A stretch of 64,000 nt of DNA, from positions 62,001 to 126,000 of the forward strand of contig NZ_JAKWBF010000014.1 of the NCBI RefSeq assembly GCF_022513585.1, written 5' to 3'. Shown here in pieces: positions 1 to 8,211 of this stretch; position 1 is the first letter of the stretch; each line of letters opens with the position of its first letter. Both the position numbers and the translations under genes were made by a program. Source of the stretch: Gordonia gummivorans. Its GTDB lineage: Bacteria; Actinomycetota; Actinomycetes; Mycobacteriales; Mycobacteriaceae. The notes beneath the pieces are model-generated. The model was not told where the DNA came from. It ran no database searches and saw only the letters and a list, made by a program, of their open reading frames with translations.

Positions 1-745
1 GTGCGCTGATCGTGTCGAACCAGCCCGACGCGTATTCGTAACCGTCCTCGAAGCCGTCCTGAAGGTGCAGGTCGATGGTCTCCTGCAGCGTCGCGGTCTG
101 GGCGGTGTCGGCGATGAAGTAGGCGCTCTCGGTGCGCTTCATCTGGATCTTGGCCCGCAGCACGATGCCGGTCAGGCCGATGCCGGCGACCGTCGCCCAG
201 AAGATCGAACCGTCCGGGTCGTCGTCGGAGCCCGCCGGCTTCAGTGTCAACACCCGACCGTCTGCGACCAGCAGATGCATTTCGACGACGTGGTTGCCGA
301 AGCTGCCCTGGCTGTGATGGTTCTTGCCGTGGATGTCGTGGGCGATGGCCCCGCCGACGGTGACCTGCCGGGTGCCCGGGAGCACCGGAACCCACAGCCC
401 GTGTGGCAGCGCGACCTGCATCAATGCGTCGAGGCTCAGTCCGGCGTCGACGTCGACGATGCCCGTCTCGTCGTCGATCGAGTAGACGCGGGTCAACGGT
501 GTCATATCGACGGTGAGGCCACCGCTGTTCTGACCGGACTCGTTGTACGACCGCCCGAGACCGCGCGCGATCACACCGCGCTTGAGGTAGTCGGGCTTGT
601 CGGCGTTGTCGTCGGCGACGCGTGCCACCGCTTCGGCGATGACCTCGGGATACGGGGTGGAGAGCACGTGCCCTTCGGTGGGTGTCGTGCGGGACCACCC
701 GACCAGGTGGCGGGTAGTGATCGGCAGCAACTCTTCAGTAGACAT
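1..745 (-). CDS. dprE1: Decaprenylphosphoryl-beta-D-ribose 2'-oxidase DprE1 (5' part; gene runs off the window edge)
   Basis: The flavoenzyme oxidises decaprenylphosphoryl ribose to the 2'-keto intermediate; DprE2 then reduces it to decaprenylphosphoryl arabinose, the arabinose donor for arabinogalactan. The first 248 residues are present. They carry the FAD-binding (PCMH) fold with GLGRSY near residue 62, a [15 protein letters not shown] stretch near 120-134 and [12 protein letters not shown] near 139-150. His139 matches the conserved His132 of the tuberculosis enzyme. The region holding the benzothiazinone-target cysteine lies outside the window. ATG at 745 gives the normal N-terminus. The toxin gene upstream ends 64 bp away on the same strand, and that gap has a TATACG box suitable for a separate promoter. 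Recognition is by recalled family sequence and is very firm. Confidence 0.96.
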   Translation of the reverse strand, partial: MSTEELLPITTRHLVGWSRTTPTEGHVLSTPYPEVIAEAVARVADDNADKPDYLKRGVIARGLGRSYNESGQNSGGLTVDMTPLTRVYSIDDETGIVDVDAGLSLDALMQVALPHGLWVPVLPGTRQVTVGGAIAHDIHGKNHHSQGSFGNHVVEMHLLVADGRVLTLKPAGSDDDPDGSIFWATVAGIGLTGIVLRAKIQMKRTESAYFIADTAQTATLQETIDLHLQDGFEDGYEYASGWFDTISA

Positions 746-809
746 CGCACATGAGGGTACTCGGGTGATCCTGACGGGCGTATAAGCACGCTGTTCTCAT
801 GTGCGACCT

Positions 810-1232
810 TCAGTCACCGACCAGTTTCTCGGTCTCATCCGTCGGCGACGCGGTGGGAAAATTGAGGTCCGCGCATCCGTCCAGCAGGCGTTTGTCGTAC
901 GCGACGAGGGCGGTGAGGTGGTCACCCAGTTGCGCCGCGGACGCAAGGTGGATGGCATCCAGGGAACGCAGCGTCGGCGCTCCGATGGTCTCGGCCAGTT
1001 CCATCACGGTGTCGGTGAGGACGAGTACATCGATGCTGTCGAGTAGTTCGCGGGCACGTTCGACGATCCCTCTACTCGCGTCGCGCGCCGCGGTTCGCAT
1101 CAACTCCACGCGCCCGAGTGCGCTTGTTGCCACCGCCTCGTCAGGGTGCTGTCCGAGCCAGGCGACCAGCGCAGGCGTTTCGGTCTCGCGCACAATGAGT
1201 TTCGTCATCGCCGAGGTGTCGAGGTAGATCAT
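810..1232 (-). CDS. vapC: PIN-domain ribonuclease toxin, VapC family
   Basis: This 140-residue protein is a standard-length PIN nuclease, expected to cut RNA when released from its antitoxin. The four acidic residues that bind metal in the family are visible: Asp5 (YLDTSA), Glu43 (RVELMR), Asp92 (LDAIHLA) and Asp113 (AYDKRL). The ATG overlaps the antitoxin stop by four bases (ATGA), so the two are translationally coupled and share a promoter. The pair lies between the lipoprotein gene and dprE1. In M. tuberculosis, as recalled, nothing of this kind sits beside dprE1, so the module is probably a local acquisition. The RNA target cannot be read from the sequence. Confidence 0.9.
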   Translation of the reverse strand: MIYLDTSAMTKLIVRETETPALVAWLGQHPDEAVATSALGRVELMRTAARDASRGIVERARELLDSIDVLVLTDTVMELAETIGAPTLRSLDAIHLASAAQLGDHLTALVAYDKRLLDGCADLNFPTASPTDETEKLVGD

Positions 1233-1501
1233 CGCTCGTCGCGAATGCTGTCGAGAGTTGCCGAGAGGTCGCGAGAAGGAAGAGCGTCGGGATCGATTGC
1301 GCGCAATCGCTGCGGCGTGCGCGACGGCACCAGCACGCCGGCCTCGATCAATGACTCGCGACTGCGCTCATCCGCGCTGACAGGAACGAGCTTGGCCACG
1401 GTCCGACCGCGATTCGTGATGGAAACCTCCTCGCCGGCTTCCACTTGTGCAAGATAGCGAGACGCGTGCTGACGTAGTTCGCGAATTCCGATGACTGCCA
1501 T
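1229..1501 (-). CDS. Type II antitoxin, Phd/YefM-like (VapB role)
   Basis: A 90-residue antitoxin partner of the PIN toxin. The N-terminal [20 protein letters not shown] followed by a [18 protein letters not shown] stretch is the typical Phd/YefM DNA-binding fold; the C-terminal half, rich in charge and proline, should wrap the toxin. A longer reading frame exists upstream, but ATG at 1501 is preferred: it starts exactly at the conserved fold and lies 8 bp from a perfect palindrome that looks like its own operator. Family members repress their own operon, with the toxin as co-repressor. Confidence 0.88.
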   Translation of the reverse strand: MAVIGIRELRQHASRYLAQVEAGEEVSITNRGRTVAKLVPVSADERSRESLIEAGVLVPSRTPQRLRAIDPDALPSRDLSATLDSIRDER

Positions 1502-1508
1502 GGCCAAA

Positions 1509-1529
1509 GGTAGCACATATTGTGCTACC
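1509..1529. promoter_or_regulatory. Palindromic operator candidate of the toxin-antitoxin operon
   Basis: A perfect inverted repeat, GGTAGCACA / TGTGCTACC with a 3-base TAT centre, ends 8 bp before the antitoxin start codon. Nine-base perfect arms immediately before a type II antitoxin gene fit an autoregulatory operator. Binding is inferred from position and symmetry only. Confidence 0.75.
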
Positions 1530-1562
1530 CGAGACGATCGTTTGGCCGCCGGCCCTGTCGCA

Positions 1563-2024
1563 TCAGGGCAGCTTGTTGCCGTAGACCAGCACATATCCCG
1601 ACGCCGTGGTGCTGCCGGTCAGGGACACCACGGTCTGCCCCTTGCTCAGCGTGGCAGTGCGGGGGTCCGAGCCGGGCGGGTCGACGGTGGTCACGGGCGA
1701 AAAGCCCGCGCCTTGCAGTTGGGTGAGCGCCGAGTCGAAGGCGCTCGGTCCCAGGCCGCGCACCTCGAGGATTCCGGCGCCGGTCTGCCCGTGCTGGTAC
1801 CGGTAGGTGCCTCCACTCACGACGGGGATGTCCGACGGCCACTCCTGGGGCACCTGCGTCGACCCGGCCTCGGTGGTCCTCGTTGTCGGAACCGGGACCG
1901 TCGACGTCGTGGTCGACATGCTCGTGGTGGTCGACGCGGCGGAGTCCTCGCTCGCGTCGTCCCCGCATCCGGTGAGCAGAGCGATCGCGGCTGCGACGCC
2001 CAGAACAACGGAGATCCTCTTCAT
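1563..2024 (-). CDS. Secreted lipoprotein of unknown function
   Basis: A 153-residue protein. It starts at ATG 2024, with a strong AGGAGAG ribosome site just upstream. The N-terminus MKRISVVLGVAAAIALLTGC is a lipoprotein signal with lipobox LLTGC, so Cys20 should be lipidated and anchored in the plasma membrane. A Ser/Thr-rich linker follows (about residues 28-55). The C-terminal globular half contains GGTYRYQHGQTGAGILEVRG and ends near VYGNKLP. It belongs to a class of small actinobacterial lipoproteins without a known role. It is separated by 61 bp from the antitoxin gene downstream and by about 110 bp from arr upstream. Confidence 0.8.
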   Translation of the reverse strand: MKRISVVLGVAAAIALLTGCGDDASEDSAASTTTSMSTTTSTVPVPTTRTTEAGSTQVPQEWPSDIPVVSGGTYRYQHGQTGAGILEVRGLGPSAFDSALTQLQGAGFSPVTTVDPPGSDPRTATLSKGQTVVSLTGSTTASGYVLVYGNKLP

Positions 2025-2136
2025 TCCACGACTCTCCTCATCCGTCGAACTCGGGGGTGCACACACAGAACTACCATCTACATCACGGATCTCGTGTGTA
2101 CGTGGGAGTTCGGGGTGTGTGGAATTCGACCGATCA

Positions 2137-2562
2137 TCAGTCGTAGATGACATCGAGTCCTCGACGCCGGAGATCGGCGAGGCCGTCGCGCATCGCCTGA
2201 ATCTGCTCGGCGGGATGTCCCACCCAATCGGTGATCTCGCCGACCACGCGCACCGGTTCCGTTGATCGATACGAGAGTGTCGGATTGCCGGGGAACTTCT
2301 TGTCGGTGACGTTCGGGTCGTCCTCGAGATCACCGATCGGCTCGACGACGTAGATCCGGCCGCGTCCCTCGCCCTGCGCCATCTCCGCACCCCAGGTGGC
2401 GGCGTCGAGGGTCTTGGTGACGTAGATGTGGTTCATGATGCGGGATTCGTCGTAGTTCGACCGCCGACCGGGCACCAGCAGATCGCCGACGCCGAGGTCG
2501 GCTTTGGTGCCGTGCAGATACCCGCCCGACTCATGTGGTTCAAAAGGCTTGGGTGCGTTCAC
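2137..2562 (-). CDS. arr: Rifampin ADP-ribosyltransferase Arr
   Basis: Arr transfers ADP-ribose from NAD+ to the C23 hydroxyl of rifamycins and inactivates them. The 141-residue product matches the M. smegmatis enzyme almost end to end as recalled: KPFEPHESGGYLHGTKADL at the start, RIMNHIYVT in the middle, DDPNVTDKKFPGNP, then GEITDWVGHP and a VIYD C-terminus. His17 (YLHGTK), the Tyr of NHIYVT and an Asp of DDPN correspond to the known catalytic residues. The GTG start at 2562 overlaps the stop of the FAD oxidoreductase gene (GTGA), so the two are coupled. Intrinsic arr genes are common in environmental mycobacteria and relatives; this copy shows no mobile-element flanks. Confidence 0.95.
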   Translation of the reverse strand: MNAPKPFEPHESGGYLHGTKADLGVGDLLVPGRRSNYDESRIMNHIYVTKTLDAATWGAEMAQGEGRGRIYVVEPIGDLEDDPNVTDKKFPGNPTLSYRSTEPVRVVGEITDWVGHPAEQIQAMRDGLADLRRRGLDVIYD

Positions 2563-4097
2563 GCTTCCAATACTCTCATCGCCGCATTCCGGCCCGGGAT
2601 TCCACTGACCCCACCACCACGTCGTGCGCCCGCCCCGCACAGCAGCAGCCGCGGGTGGCGCGTCTCGACACCCCACGTCCCGACCTCCGACTCGGTTTCA
2701 GCCCACGGCCACTGCAGACTCCGATGAAAGATGTTGCCGCCGGGCAGACCCAGCGTCTCCTCGAGGTCCTGCGGGGTCTTGAACTCGATACACGGGTTGC
2801 CGTCGCGATCATGTGCGACGACGGACTGAATGGGTTCGGCCAGAACCGAATTCATCGACGCCAGAGTTGCGCCGACAGCATGCTCGACGGCGCCCGGCTC
2901 GTCGAACACCTCAGGCGGCATGTGCAACCCGAACAGGGTGAGGGTGTGCATGCCGTCGAGTTCGCGGCCGAGGATCGACCGGTCGGACAGCGTGTGGCAG
3001 TACACCTCGCACGGTGGGAGTTCGGGAACCTCGCCACGGTCGGCCTGACGCCACGCGGTCCGCAACTGTGCGGCGGTCTCGTTGATGTGGAAGGTGCCCG
3101 CGAACGCGACCTCCGGCACGACCGGTGCGCGGAGTCGGGGCAAGCGGTCGAGCAGCAGGTTGATCTTGAGTTGTGAACCGCGCGGAGCGGATTCGGTGGC
3201 GATCGGGTCCTCGAGGTACGAGTTGATCACGGCCGGGGCGCAGGCCGCATACAGTTGCCGGCCCCGAACGGTGATGCCACCGTACTCGACCGTACCGTCG
3301 TCAACATCGATGCCGCCCAACGTGATTCCTGTTTCGATCTGCGCGCCCGCCGATTTCGCCGTCTCGTACAGCGCGCCGGACACCGCACCCATCCCGCCGA
3401 CCGGCACATCCCAGTCGCCGGTGCCACCGCCGATGAGGTGATAGAGAAAGCAGATGTTCTGCCGCAGCGACCCGTCGTCGAGGTCGGCGAAGGTGCCGAT
3501 CAGACCGTCGGTGGCGGCGATGCCGCGCAACACGTCGTCGTCGAAGTACTGGTCGAGGAGCTCGCCCAGGGGTCGTGTGGTGAGGCATTCCCACAGTTCG
3601 GCGTTGCTGGAATCGGTTCCGACCACCAACTCGTGCATCCGTTCGGGCGAGCGAAGCGGCTCGATCAGCGTCGGGAATACGCGTTCGGCGACGGTGGCCA
3701 TGCGGGAGTAGAAGGACTGCCATGCCGTGAACGACGTCTCGCTGCCGGTCACCCGCCGGAACGACTCGGCCGTGGCGTCGGGGTCCTCGTTGTCCACCAG
3801 GATGCCGCGCACCGGATCACTCGGTAGCGGTGCGTACGACGAGTAGCGTCGTCGGACCAGACGGAGGTCGAGGTCGAGGTCGGTGATGATCTCCCGCGGC
3901 AGCAGCGACACCAGGTACGAGTACCGCGACACCCGAGCGGGCACACCGGGAAATGGCATCGCCGACACCGCCGCGCCACCGACATGGTCGGACCGTTCGA
4001 GTACCAGGACACTACGTCCGGCCCGAGCCAGATAGGCCGCGGCGGTGAGGCCGTTGTGTCCGGCGCCGATGATGATGTCGTCGAATTGCATCCCCAT
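2559..4097 (-). CDS. FAD-dependent oxidoreductase of the phytoene-desaturase (CrtI-like) superfamily
   Basis: A 512-residue flavoprotein. It opens with a Rossmann FAD motif, IIGAGHNGLTAAAYLARAG, near residues 9-27, then ERSDHVGGAAVS. It closes with a typical FAD-contacting end, LLLCGAGARRGGGVSGIPG, near residues 480-500. Length and layout fit the NAD(P)/FAD amine-oxidase or phytoene-dehydrogenase group. No carotenoid cluster surrounds it, so a carotenoid substrate is not implied. It is translationally coupled to arr and 34 bp downstream of a secreted lipase gene. The start may be ATG 4097 or ATG 4091; neither has a clear ribosome site. A related protein is encoded at 6767. Confidence 0.8.
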   Translation of the reverse strand: MGMQFDDIIIGAGHNGLTAAAYLARAGRSVLVLERSDHVGGAAVSAMPFPGVPARVSRYSYLVSLLPREIITDLDLDLRLVRRRYSSYAPLPSDPVRGILVDNEDPDATAESFRRVTGSETSFTAWQSFYSRMATVAERVFPTLIEPLRSPERMHELVVGTDSSNAELWECLTTRPLGELLDQYFDDDVLRGIAATDGLIGTFADLDDGSLRQNICFLYHLIGGGTGDWDVPVGGMGAVSGALYETAKSAGAQIETGITLGGIDVDDGTVEYGGITVRGRQLYAACAPAVINSYLEDPIATESAPRGSQLKINLLLDRLPRLRAPVVPEVAFAGTFHINETAAQLRTAWRQADRGEVPELPPCEVYCHTLSDRSILGRELDGMHTLTLFGLHMPPEVFDEPGAVEHAVGATLASMNSVLAEPIQSVVAHDRDGNPCIEFKTPQDLEETLGLPGGNIFHRSLQWPWAETESEVGTWGVETRHPRLLLCGAGARRGGGVSGIPGRNAAMRVLEA

Positions 4098-4131
4098 CAG
4101 TGTCGCGCGCCGGACGCGGGTTTGCTGCGAT

Positions 4132-5331
4132 TCAGCGCATGATGCGCGCCAGGAATGGCGTCGAGTCGCGCATCGACGCGATCACCGTGCCCGAGTGATC
4201 CTGGTCGGGGTACACGTGCAACTCCACCGGTTGGCCCGCCGCGCGCATCTGCGCGTAGAGCGACAACGCCGATGGAGCCGGCACGTCGACGTCGCGCAGT
4301 CCCTGCCCCAGGAAGATCGGACGATCGAACCCGGAGTACGGCGTCCCCATGTACTCGGCCAGCGCCGCACGCGCGCCGGGAATCGACGATACGGGGGCAG
4401 AGAAGATGTCCCGCAACGACTTTCCGCGCACCAACGGCTTCAGCGACTGATAGCAGGTCGTGCGGGCCAACGCGACGATGCGTCGACCCTCGGGAGTGAG
4501 GACCGAGAGTGGTCGGAGGTCGGGCCGGGCGTCGCTGAAACCGGCCCACACATAACTGACATAGGCAGTGAGCGACGGCGGGAGCGTGGCCGGGAACGGG
4601 CCGGCCAGCGCGATCACCTGCTCGATGTTGGCCGGCGTCCCGGTTGCGACGACGCCGCGGTAGTCGAGCGCGCGTCCTGCCGACAGGCGATTGGCGTCCC
4701 GGGCGCCGGCGAGAGCCGCACCCGCACCCTGCGATTGGCCGATGATGGCCCACTTCCGAGCCAACGGCAGACCCATCTGGTGGGCCGCGATCACCGAGTC
4801 GACGATTGCGTGCGCCTCCGCCTTGCCGTTGAGGTAGCTCATCAGACCGGGTGTCCCGAGGCCGGCGTAATCGGTGGCGACGATCGCGTAGCCCTGGTGG
4901 AGCCAATGCCCAAGGTAGCGCGTGTCGCGGGCGATACGGGGCTGTGCGGACGGTGTGCAATCGTCGCCGAGACCCACGGTCCCGTGCGCCCACGCGAGCA
5001 CCGGATAACCACCGGGTGGGGGCGGCGACTTCGGCAGGAACACCGCGGCGGTGCTCACGGCCGGCCGGTTCCGGATGTCGCGGGTGGCGTACAGGATTCG
5101 GTAGGCCCGACCGGCCGCGGGCAACGTGACCGACCGATCCAGCGGCACCTGCCGGATCAGCGTCCCCGGCACGGGGATGGGTCCGGGATATGTGCGCGCG
5201 TCGAGCCCCGACCACACCGGCGCACGCTGGGCCGCCGCGTCTTCGGCGGTGGCCGGACCGACTGCCGAGATCACGATCGCAGTGAGGGCAACCATCAAGG
5301 CGGACAACATTCGAAGACGTGGGCGGCGCAT
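4132..5331 (-). CDS. Secreted lipase, LIP (secretory lipase) family
   Basis: A 399-residue alpha/beta hydrolase with an export signal (MRRPRLRMLSALMVALTAIV, cleavage probably after the alanines near residue 30). The nucleophile elbow is GQSQGAG with Ser200. AWAHGTVG near 114-121 fits the oxyanion region, and YPDQDHSGTV near the C-terminus supplies the likely histidine. The family hydrolyses acylglycerols or other esters outside the cell. A longer frame runs upstream to 5481, but ATG 5331 begins exactly at the signal peptide and clears the divergent aldo-keto reductase at 5420. The 88-bp gap between them should hold both promoters. Confidence 0.85.
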   Translation of the reverse strand: MRRPRLRMLSALMVALTAIVISAVGPATAEDAAAQRAPVWSGLDARTYPGPIPVPGTLIRQVPLDRSVTLPAAGRAYRILYATRDIRNRPAVSTAAVFLPKSPPPPGGYPVLAWAHGTVGLGDDCTPSAQPRIARDTRYLGHWLHQGYAIVATDYAGLGTPGLMSYLNGKAEAHAIVDSVIAAHQMGLPLARKWAIIGQSQGAGAALAGARDANRLSAGRALDYRGVVATGTPANIEQVIALAGPFPATLPPSLTAYVSYVWAGFSDARPDLRPLSVLTPEGRRIVALARTTCYQSLKPLVRGKSLRDIFSAPVSSIPGARAALAEYMGTPYSGFDRPIFLGQGLRDVDVPAPSALSLYAQMRAAGQPVELHVYPDQDHSGTVIASMRDSTPFLARIMR

Positions 5332-5419
5332 GGTCGAGACGATAGCCGTGCCGTCGTTCGCACAAACGGGTAACCGACATTCCAGTCCCTGGGATGGCCC
5401 GCGAGAATATCCTGTTGAC

Positions 5420-6250
5420 GTGGACATTCCCACCGTGGAGTTGAACAACGGGTTCGCGATTCCGCTCGTCGGTCTCGGCACCTACGACATGCTCGGCCAG
5501 CCGTGTGCGGATGCGGTGTCGAGCGGTCTCCGTGCGGGATACCGGTTGCTCGACACCGCGAGCCGCTACAGCAACGAGATGAGCGTCGGAATGGGGTTGC
5601 GGGAGTCGGGGATATCCCGCACCGACGTCGTCGTCCAGACCAAGCTCGGGGGCGGCGACCAGGGTTTCGACGAGGCGATCAACGCCGCCAAGGAGAGTGC
5701 GCGCAGGCTCGGCGTCCGGCACATCGACGTGTACCTGATCCATTGGCCCTGCCCGAGTCTCGGGCGCACCGTCGAATCGTGGAAAGCGCTGTTGACCCTG
5801 GCCGACGAGGGATTCATCCGCGTTCCCGGGGTGTCGAACTTCAAACAGCACCACTTGCAGATGCTCTACGACGAGACCGGTCGCTGGCCTGCGCTCAACC
5901 AGATCCAGTGCTCACCGGCGATCGCGCGCACCGAGCTGCGCGCCTTCATGTCCGAGCACGGCATCCACGCCCAGGCCTGGCATCCCACCGGACGCAAGGA
6001 GCACATGCTCGCCGAACCGGGGGTGCTGCGTCTGGCGCGCCGGTTCGGCAAGTCGCCGACGCAGATCGCGTTGCGGTGGGCGGTTCAGCACGGCATCGGT
6101 GTGGTGCCCAAGTCGTCGCATACTGGCCGACAACTCGAGAACCTCGACCTCTTCGACTTCGATTTCGATTCCGAAGATCTCGCCGACCTCACCGCGCTGG
6201 ATCGAGGCGAGCGAGCCGCCCGTGACTCGGACGTCGAAGAGGAGTTCTAG
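5420..6250 (+). CDS. Aldo/keto reductase (2,5-diketo-D-gluconate reductase type)
   Basis: A 276-residue NADPH-dependent carbonyl reductase of normal family length. The catalytic tetrad is visible: Asp45 and Tyr50 (RLLDTASRYSNE), Lys75 (VVQTKLGGG) and His108 (YLIHWP). The NADPH-binding end VVPKSSHTGRQLENL is present. The start is placed at GTG 5420 because DIPTVELNNGF is the canonical beginning of the family and upstream codons in this frame are not conserved in character. The physiological substrate is unknown. It is followed 9 bp later by the GtrA gene on the same strand, so the two are probably co-transcribed. Confidence 0.85.
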   Translation: MDIPTVELNNGFAIPLVGLGTYDMLGQPCADAVSSGLRAGYRLLDTASRYSNEMSVGMGLRESGISRTDVVVQTKLGGGDQGFDEAINAAKESARRLGVRHIDVYLIHWPCPSLGRTVESWKALLTLADEGFIRVPGVSNFKQHHLQMLYDETGRWPALNQIQCSPAIARTELRAFMSEHGIHAQAWHPTGRKEHMLAEPGVLRLARRFGKSPTQIALRWAVQHGIGVVPKSSHTGRQLENLDLFDFDFDSEDLADLTALDRGERAARDSDVEEEF

Positions 6251-6259
6251 GCTGAGACC

Positions 6260-6757
6260 GTGTCACGACCAGAATCCGACCCGACGCAGCCGGACCATGA
6301 CGATTTCGAGACGCGTCATGCGCTGACCCCGATCGAACTGCCCTTCGACGACGGTGAGGCGTCGACCAACGTCGATCTGAAGACCCAGATGATCCGGTTC
6401 ATCATCACCGGCGCCGGTTCCGGGGTGCTCGACTTCGGGTTGACGATTTTCCTTCAGTACGTGGTCGGAGCGGATTTCTGGATCGCGAAATCCTTCGGCT
6501 TCATCCTGGGCACCACCACGGCGTATCTGCTGAATCGACGCTGGACCTTCGAGGCCGAACCCAGAACGTTGCGTTTCATCTCGGTGGTTGCGCTGTACGG
6601 CGTGACCTTCTTCGTCAACGTCGGCCTGTACACAGTGCTGTCGCACGCGTGGCCGGAGACTCTGCTCTACAGCTTCATCGCCTACGTCATCGCCCAGGGC
6701 ACGGCGACGGTGATCAACTTCGTCGTCCAACGGCTGGTCATCTTCAAGATCAGGTGA
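6260..6757 (+). CDS. GtrA-family membrane protein (Rv3789-like)
   Basis: A 165-residue protein. A charged N-terminal tail of about 45 residues precedes four predicted transmembrane helices in the GtrA pattern (FIITGAGSGVLDFGLTIFLQ, IAKSFGFILGTTTAYLLNRR, then two more). It ends with a positively charged tail. The M. tuberculosis homologue Rv3789 lies beside dprE1 and has been linked to decaprenyl-phosphoryl-arabinose metabolism or to anchoring of arabinosyltransferase AftA. Here dprE1 is 5.5 kb away and on the opposite strand, unlike in M. tuberculosis. The start is GTG 6260; the FAD oxidoreductase gene begins 9 bp downstream. Confidence 0.87.
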   Translation: MSRPESDPTQPDHDDFETRHALTPIELPFDDGEASTNVDLKTQMIRFIITGAGSGVLDFGLTIFLQYVVGADFWIAKSFGFILGTTTAYLLNRRWTFEAEPRTLRFISVVALYGVTFFVNVGLYTVLSHAWPETLLYSFIAYVIAQGTATVINFVVQRLVIFKIR

Positions 6758-6766
6758 GGTGGGCCG

Positions 6767-8197
6767 ATGGTCGTCGGTAGTGGGGCCACCGCGGTGGTCG
6801 TCGGCAGCGGACCCAATGGTCTGACGGCCGCTCTTGCGCTGGCCCGTGCGGGGTGCGCGGTCGAGGTTATCGAGGCGGCCGACACCATCGGCGGCGGCAC
6901 GCGCTCGAGCGAACTGCTCCGGCCGGGTGTCCTGCACGACCATTGTTCGGCCTTTCACCCGCTCGGCGCCGGGTCGCCGGCGTTCGGCATGCTCGGTCTC
7001 GAGGAGTTCGGCCTGCGCTGGCGCTGGCCCGAGATCGACTGCGCCCACCCCCTCGACGGTGGGCGGGCCGCCGTCCTGCGGCGATCGGTCGCCGAGACGG
7101 CCTCTGGCATGGGCGCCGATGGCGACGTGTGGCGCGACGTCGTCGGTTCGGTGGCAACCGATTTCGACGACCTGGCCGACGACATCCTCGGACCGATCCT
7201 GCGGATGCCGCAGCACCCGATCCGCATGGCCGAGTTCGGACATCACGCGTTGTATCCCGCGACGATGCTGGCGCGGGTGTTTGGCTCCCAGGAAGCCCGC
7301 GCCCTGTTCGGCGGTGTCGCCGCGCACGCGTTCACCCGCCTGGACCGGCCCGGTTCGTCGGCGGCCGGACTGATGCTGCTCGCCGCCGGCCACAGCCACG
7401 GGTGGCCGGTGGCGCAGGGCGGATCGGCGACCATCACCACCGCGTTGGCTGCCGCTCTGATCGACGCCGGTGGATCGATCACGACCGGCCAGACGGTCAC
7501 CGACATCGACGATCTCGGCGCACCCGACGTCGTGCTGCTCGACGTGATGCCGGTCGCGGCCATCGGGATACTGGGAGAGCGGTTGTCGCCGGGAATGTTT
7601 CGCCGATACCGACGCCACCGTCCCGGGCCGGCAGCCTTCAAGGTCGACTACCTCATCGACGGTGAGGTCGGCTGGACCAATCCCGACTGTGCCCGCGCAG
7701 GCACCGTCCATCTCGGCGGACGGATCGAGGAGATCGTCGCCGCGGAAGGGGAAGTGGTGGCCGGGCGGATGCCGGAGCGCCCGTTCGTCCTCGTCGGACA
7801 GCAGTGGCTCGCCGATCCCACCCGGGCACCGGGTACCGAGAAACCGTTGTGGGCGTATGCGCATGTCCCGCAGGGTTATCCGCACGATGCGACAGAGGCC
7901 GTCACCGCGCAGATCGAACGCTTCGCCCCGGGCTTCCGGGATCGCATCATCGCCTCGGTGACCACCTCGCCACGAGACCTGGAACGCGGCAACGCCAACT
8001 TTGTCGACGGTGACATCGGCGGTGGTCGAAACGACTTGCGCCACTTGCTCTCCCGGCCCCGACTGTCACCCAACCCATACTCGACCGGCGTCGGAGGTGT
8101 CTACCTGTGCTCGTCGGCCACCCCGCCAGGCGGCGGCGTTCACGGCATGTGCGGATATCGCGCCGCCCAGGCGGCGATCCGGTATCTCTCGCGCTGA
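6767..8197 (+). CDS. FAD-dependent oxidoreductase, phytoene-desaturase-like superfamily
   Basis: A 476-residue flavoprotein with an N-terminal dinucleotide fold, VVVGSGPNGLTAALALARAG (about residues 10-29), then EAADTIGGGTRS. The C-terminal FAD contact is VYLCSSATPPGGGVHGMCGY near 440-460. It is related to the 512-residue protein at 2559-4097, but the two differ clearly in the middle. The ATG at 6767 follows an AGGTGGG ribosome site. It lies 9 bp after the GtrA gene, completing a three-gene plus-strand run. The substrate is unknown; the family includes retinol, carotenoid and lipid desaturases or isomerases. Confidence 0.78.
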   Translation: MVVGSGATAVVVGSGPNGLTAALALARAGCAVEVIEAADTIGGGTRSSELLRPGVLHDHCSAFHPLGAGSPAFGMLGLEEFGLRWRWPEIDCAHPLDGGRAAVLRRSVAETASGMGADGDVWRDVVGSVATDFDDLADDILGPILRMPQHPIRMAEFGHHALYPATMLARVFGSQEARALFGGVAAHAFTRLDRPGSSAAGLMLLAAGHSHGWPVAQGGSATITTALAAALIDAGGSITTGQTVTDIDDLGAPDVVLLDVMPVAAIGILGERLSPGMFRRYRRHRPGPAAFKVDYLIDGEVGWTNPDCARAGTVHLGGRIEEIVAAEGEVVAGRMPERPFVLVGQQWLADPTRAPGTEKPLWAYAHVPQGYPHDATEAVTAQIERFAPGFRDRIIASVTTSPRDLERGNANFVDGDIGGGRNDLRHLLSRPRLSPNPYSTGVGGVYLCSSATPPGGGVHGMCGYRAAQAAIRYLSR

Positions 8198-8211
8198 GCT
8201 AGTCAACACTG

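Noticed and set aside
1502..1594. Longer start for the antitoxin at 1594
   Set aside because: The extra residues would translate the palindromic operator and have no antitoxin-like character. ATG 1501 starts exactly at the conserved fold.
4097..5854. A 585-codon minus-strand frame running through the lipase and aldo-keto reductase genes
   Set aside because: Low-complexity arginine-rich translation. The lipase in its own frame has a signal peptide and GQSQGAG motif, and the aldo-keto reductase has a full catalytic tetrad.
6263..8044. A 593-codon minus-strand frame opposite GtrA and the FAD oxidoreductase
   Set aside because: Charged, repetitive shadow translation without any domain. The plus-strand genes carry clear Rossmann and membrane patterns.
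2559..8197. A carotenoid gene cluster, suggested by two phytoene-desaturase-like proteins
   Set aside because: No phytoene synthase, prenyl transferase or cyclase gene is near, and the superfamily has many other functions.
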